Part shown: piece after piece, positions 62,761 through 64,000 of the stretch
Numbering within the stretch: position 1 is the first letter of the stretch
How the letters are laid out: every line of letters starts with the position of its first letter
NCBI GenBank assembly: GCA_013397935.1
Contig: VZRN01005169.1
Span: 2,265,029-2,329,028 of the forward strand
DNA: 64,000 nucleotides
Source of the DNA: Dasyornis broadbenti
Lineage: Eukaryota > Chordata > Aves > Passeriformes > Dasyornithidae
Reading direction: 5' to 3'
The notes under the pieces: generated by a model
Told to the model about the DNA's origin: nothing
Seen by the model: the letters and a program-made list of their open reading frames with translations, nothing else
Database searches by the model: none
Made by a program: the position numbers and the translations under genes

Positions 62761-63593
62761 CTCATCTGCCTCTTCATAATCCCATATAATTAATCTCCAT
62801 CTATTTCAGAGTGTTTGCACTCTCAGGTCACATTCTTCCAAATGGCTTTGAATGGTCAGGTGACACCTTACAGAATCGTGACCTGCGAGGGCTGGAAAAA
62901 ACCATGGAAGAAAAACCAAGTCAAAGAAGTATTGAACTATGGCAATGTCCAGCCAAAACTAGCACCCTGTTGTCTTATTATTTTGCAGGAAAGCAAGAAT
63001 ACATCTCTAAAAGAAAAGAAAATCCTAAAGTTCTATATATTTAGCAAAGTGTTCTGGTGCTGTACTACTCATCAGTATCATGTTGCATTGCCATGGGCAG
63101 GGGCACATAGAGAGCTCCATCCTTCAAGGCTGTGAGGTCAATCCTAAGAAAAATGTGGGGGTTTTGCAACTAGCATGTTAGGACTAGGAGCTTGCTTTTG
63201 CTCAGCTATATGTTAAATACAACTTTAAATATTTAGTTCACCGTGCCCGCTGTTTCTAAGCAGATGGGTTGCAGGTGGTAGGTGGGTTTGTGGAGATCCC
63301 TGTATTTCTGACTCTTTATCCACTATCATTTGTCAAAGAAACTCAGGATAACACTTGTCAAGCATACACCTCTCAGCAACTGGGCAATTAAATTCTTCCA
63401 TTGCAGCCAGGATCTTGCAGCTTGAGATGCTCATGACCTCATTTCCCCCCAGTCTGTGAGGTGAAAGGTGCTTGAAAGAAGGAGTCAAGCCCTGGGGAAT
63501 GACTGGTCATGGGGGAAACAGCAGGATACTTACACTGTGCCAGAGCTTTCAGAGTCAGACCTTCCCTATATAATTGCAAACTTGGAAAACCAA
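62761..63593. other. Unassigned sequence
   Basis: No gene or repeat is recognised. Two overlapping forward frames (62811-63044 and 62815-63135) lack any family resemblance. Confidence 0.45.
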
Positions 63594-63650
63594 ACAGTTA
63601 AATAATATTATAATAATAATAACAACAATCATCATAATCATAAAAATTTC
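63594..63650 (+). repeat. AAT-type degenerate microsatellite
   Basis: ATAATATTATAATAATAATAAC is followed by AAC and ATC triplet variants. Confidence 0.85.
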
Positions 63651-63912
63651 TTTACAATAACAATCCTCTTTCAGCCTGAAATGTTGAGGACTGAGGCCTG
63701 TGGCCCTGATCTGACCAAGTTTTAGAGCACAAGTTCTTCATGAGTATTTCAGAAAGCCATGAGCTGATGTGACTTGTTGAGTGGTGGTGCCCAACATCTG
63801 AAAGTACTGAGATGGTTGTCTCTTGGGCCTATCTCTTTGAATTAATTTTATTATTTGTACTCCTTTTTACCAATAATAGCTCTCCCTTAACACTACCATG
63901 ATCCAAGAACCA
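63651..63912. other. Unassigned sequence
   Basis: No feature is recognised. Confidence 0.4.
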
Positions 63913-64000
63913 AACCGAAAAAAAGAAAAAAAGAAAAAGAAAGAGCAATTGGATTAATGGGACTGGTTGATTTCCATTTGTTTTCAAAAAAAAAAAAAAA
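63913..64000 (+). repeat. A/G-rich run and terminal poly-A
   Basis: An A-rich AAAAAAAG stretch lies at about 63918-63944, and the window ends in an A-run from 63986 that may continue beyond it. Confidence 0.85.

Overview
The window reads as non-coding nuclear DNA from a bird, probably one of the Neoaves. The evidence is a set of chicken-repeat-1 (CR1) LINE fragments, about sixteen in all, most of them 5'-truncated or partial. Several keep the avian 3' tail, whose repeated ATTCTATG-type octamers are visible on one strand or the other. There is also one solitary endogenous-retrovirus LTR of a type common in avian genomes. Alu, L1 and other mammalian hallmarks are absent, and so are bacterial gene features. 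The DNA is AT-rich, and CpG is rare outside a few small patches. These identifications rest on recognising family consensus sequences by eye; no alignment was run.

Layout. Positions 1-3.6 kb are unassigned apart from an A-run with an assembly gap and a weak MIR-like remnant. A solo LTR lies at 3598-4195. Between 5.9 and 17.7 kb there are an old inverted-repeat interspersed element (two recognisable copies), CR1 pieces at 6.6, 8.8, 10.7, 13.9 and 17.5 kb, a MIR-like core at 14.2 kb and a CpG-bearing patch at 11.8-12.0 kb. From 20.9 to 25.1 kb there are a MIR-like element, a CR1 copy and a tail-to-tail CR1 pair. A polypyrimidine tract (CTTT array, 292-N gap, CTTC array, CT array) occupies 27.3-28.0 kb. 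Positions 28-34 kb hold almost nothing recognisable. CR1 pieces follow at 34.2, 39.8, 43.0, 51.0, 52.9, 53.6, 55.9 and 58.8 kb. A GATATA hexamer array lies at 47.2 kb, a GGA array at 55.7 kb and a GTTT array at 58.5 kb. An interrupted MIR-like SINE lies at 62.5-62.8 kb.

Genes. I could not support any protein-coding exon, tRNA, rRNA or other RNA gene. The longer stop-free frames are simple repeat, CR1 or LTR sequence, or lack an ATG, and none resembles a protein family I recognise. The window is therefore best described as part of a gene desert or a very large intron. Several unique, repeat-free blocks (about 11.8, 21.9, 43.9, 45.8, 47.8 and 59.4 kb) have the look of conserved non-coding elements: homeodomain-like TAATTA words, or retained CpGs in an otherwise CpG-poor background. 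Conservation cannot be seen from one sequence, so these are candidates only.

I did not find a convincing new biological system. The most informative observations are the nested 12-bp order in the hexamer array, the motif switch across the pyrimidine-tract gap, the G/T-rich insertion inside an old SINE, the CpG-retaining patches and the old inverted-repeat family.
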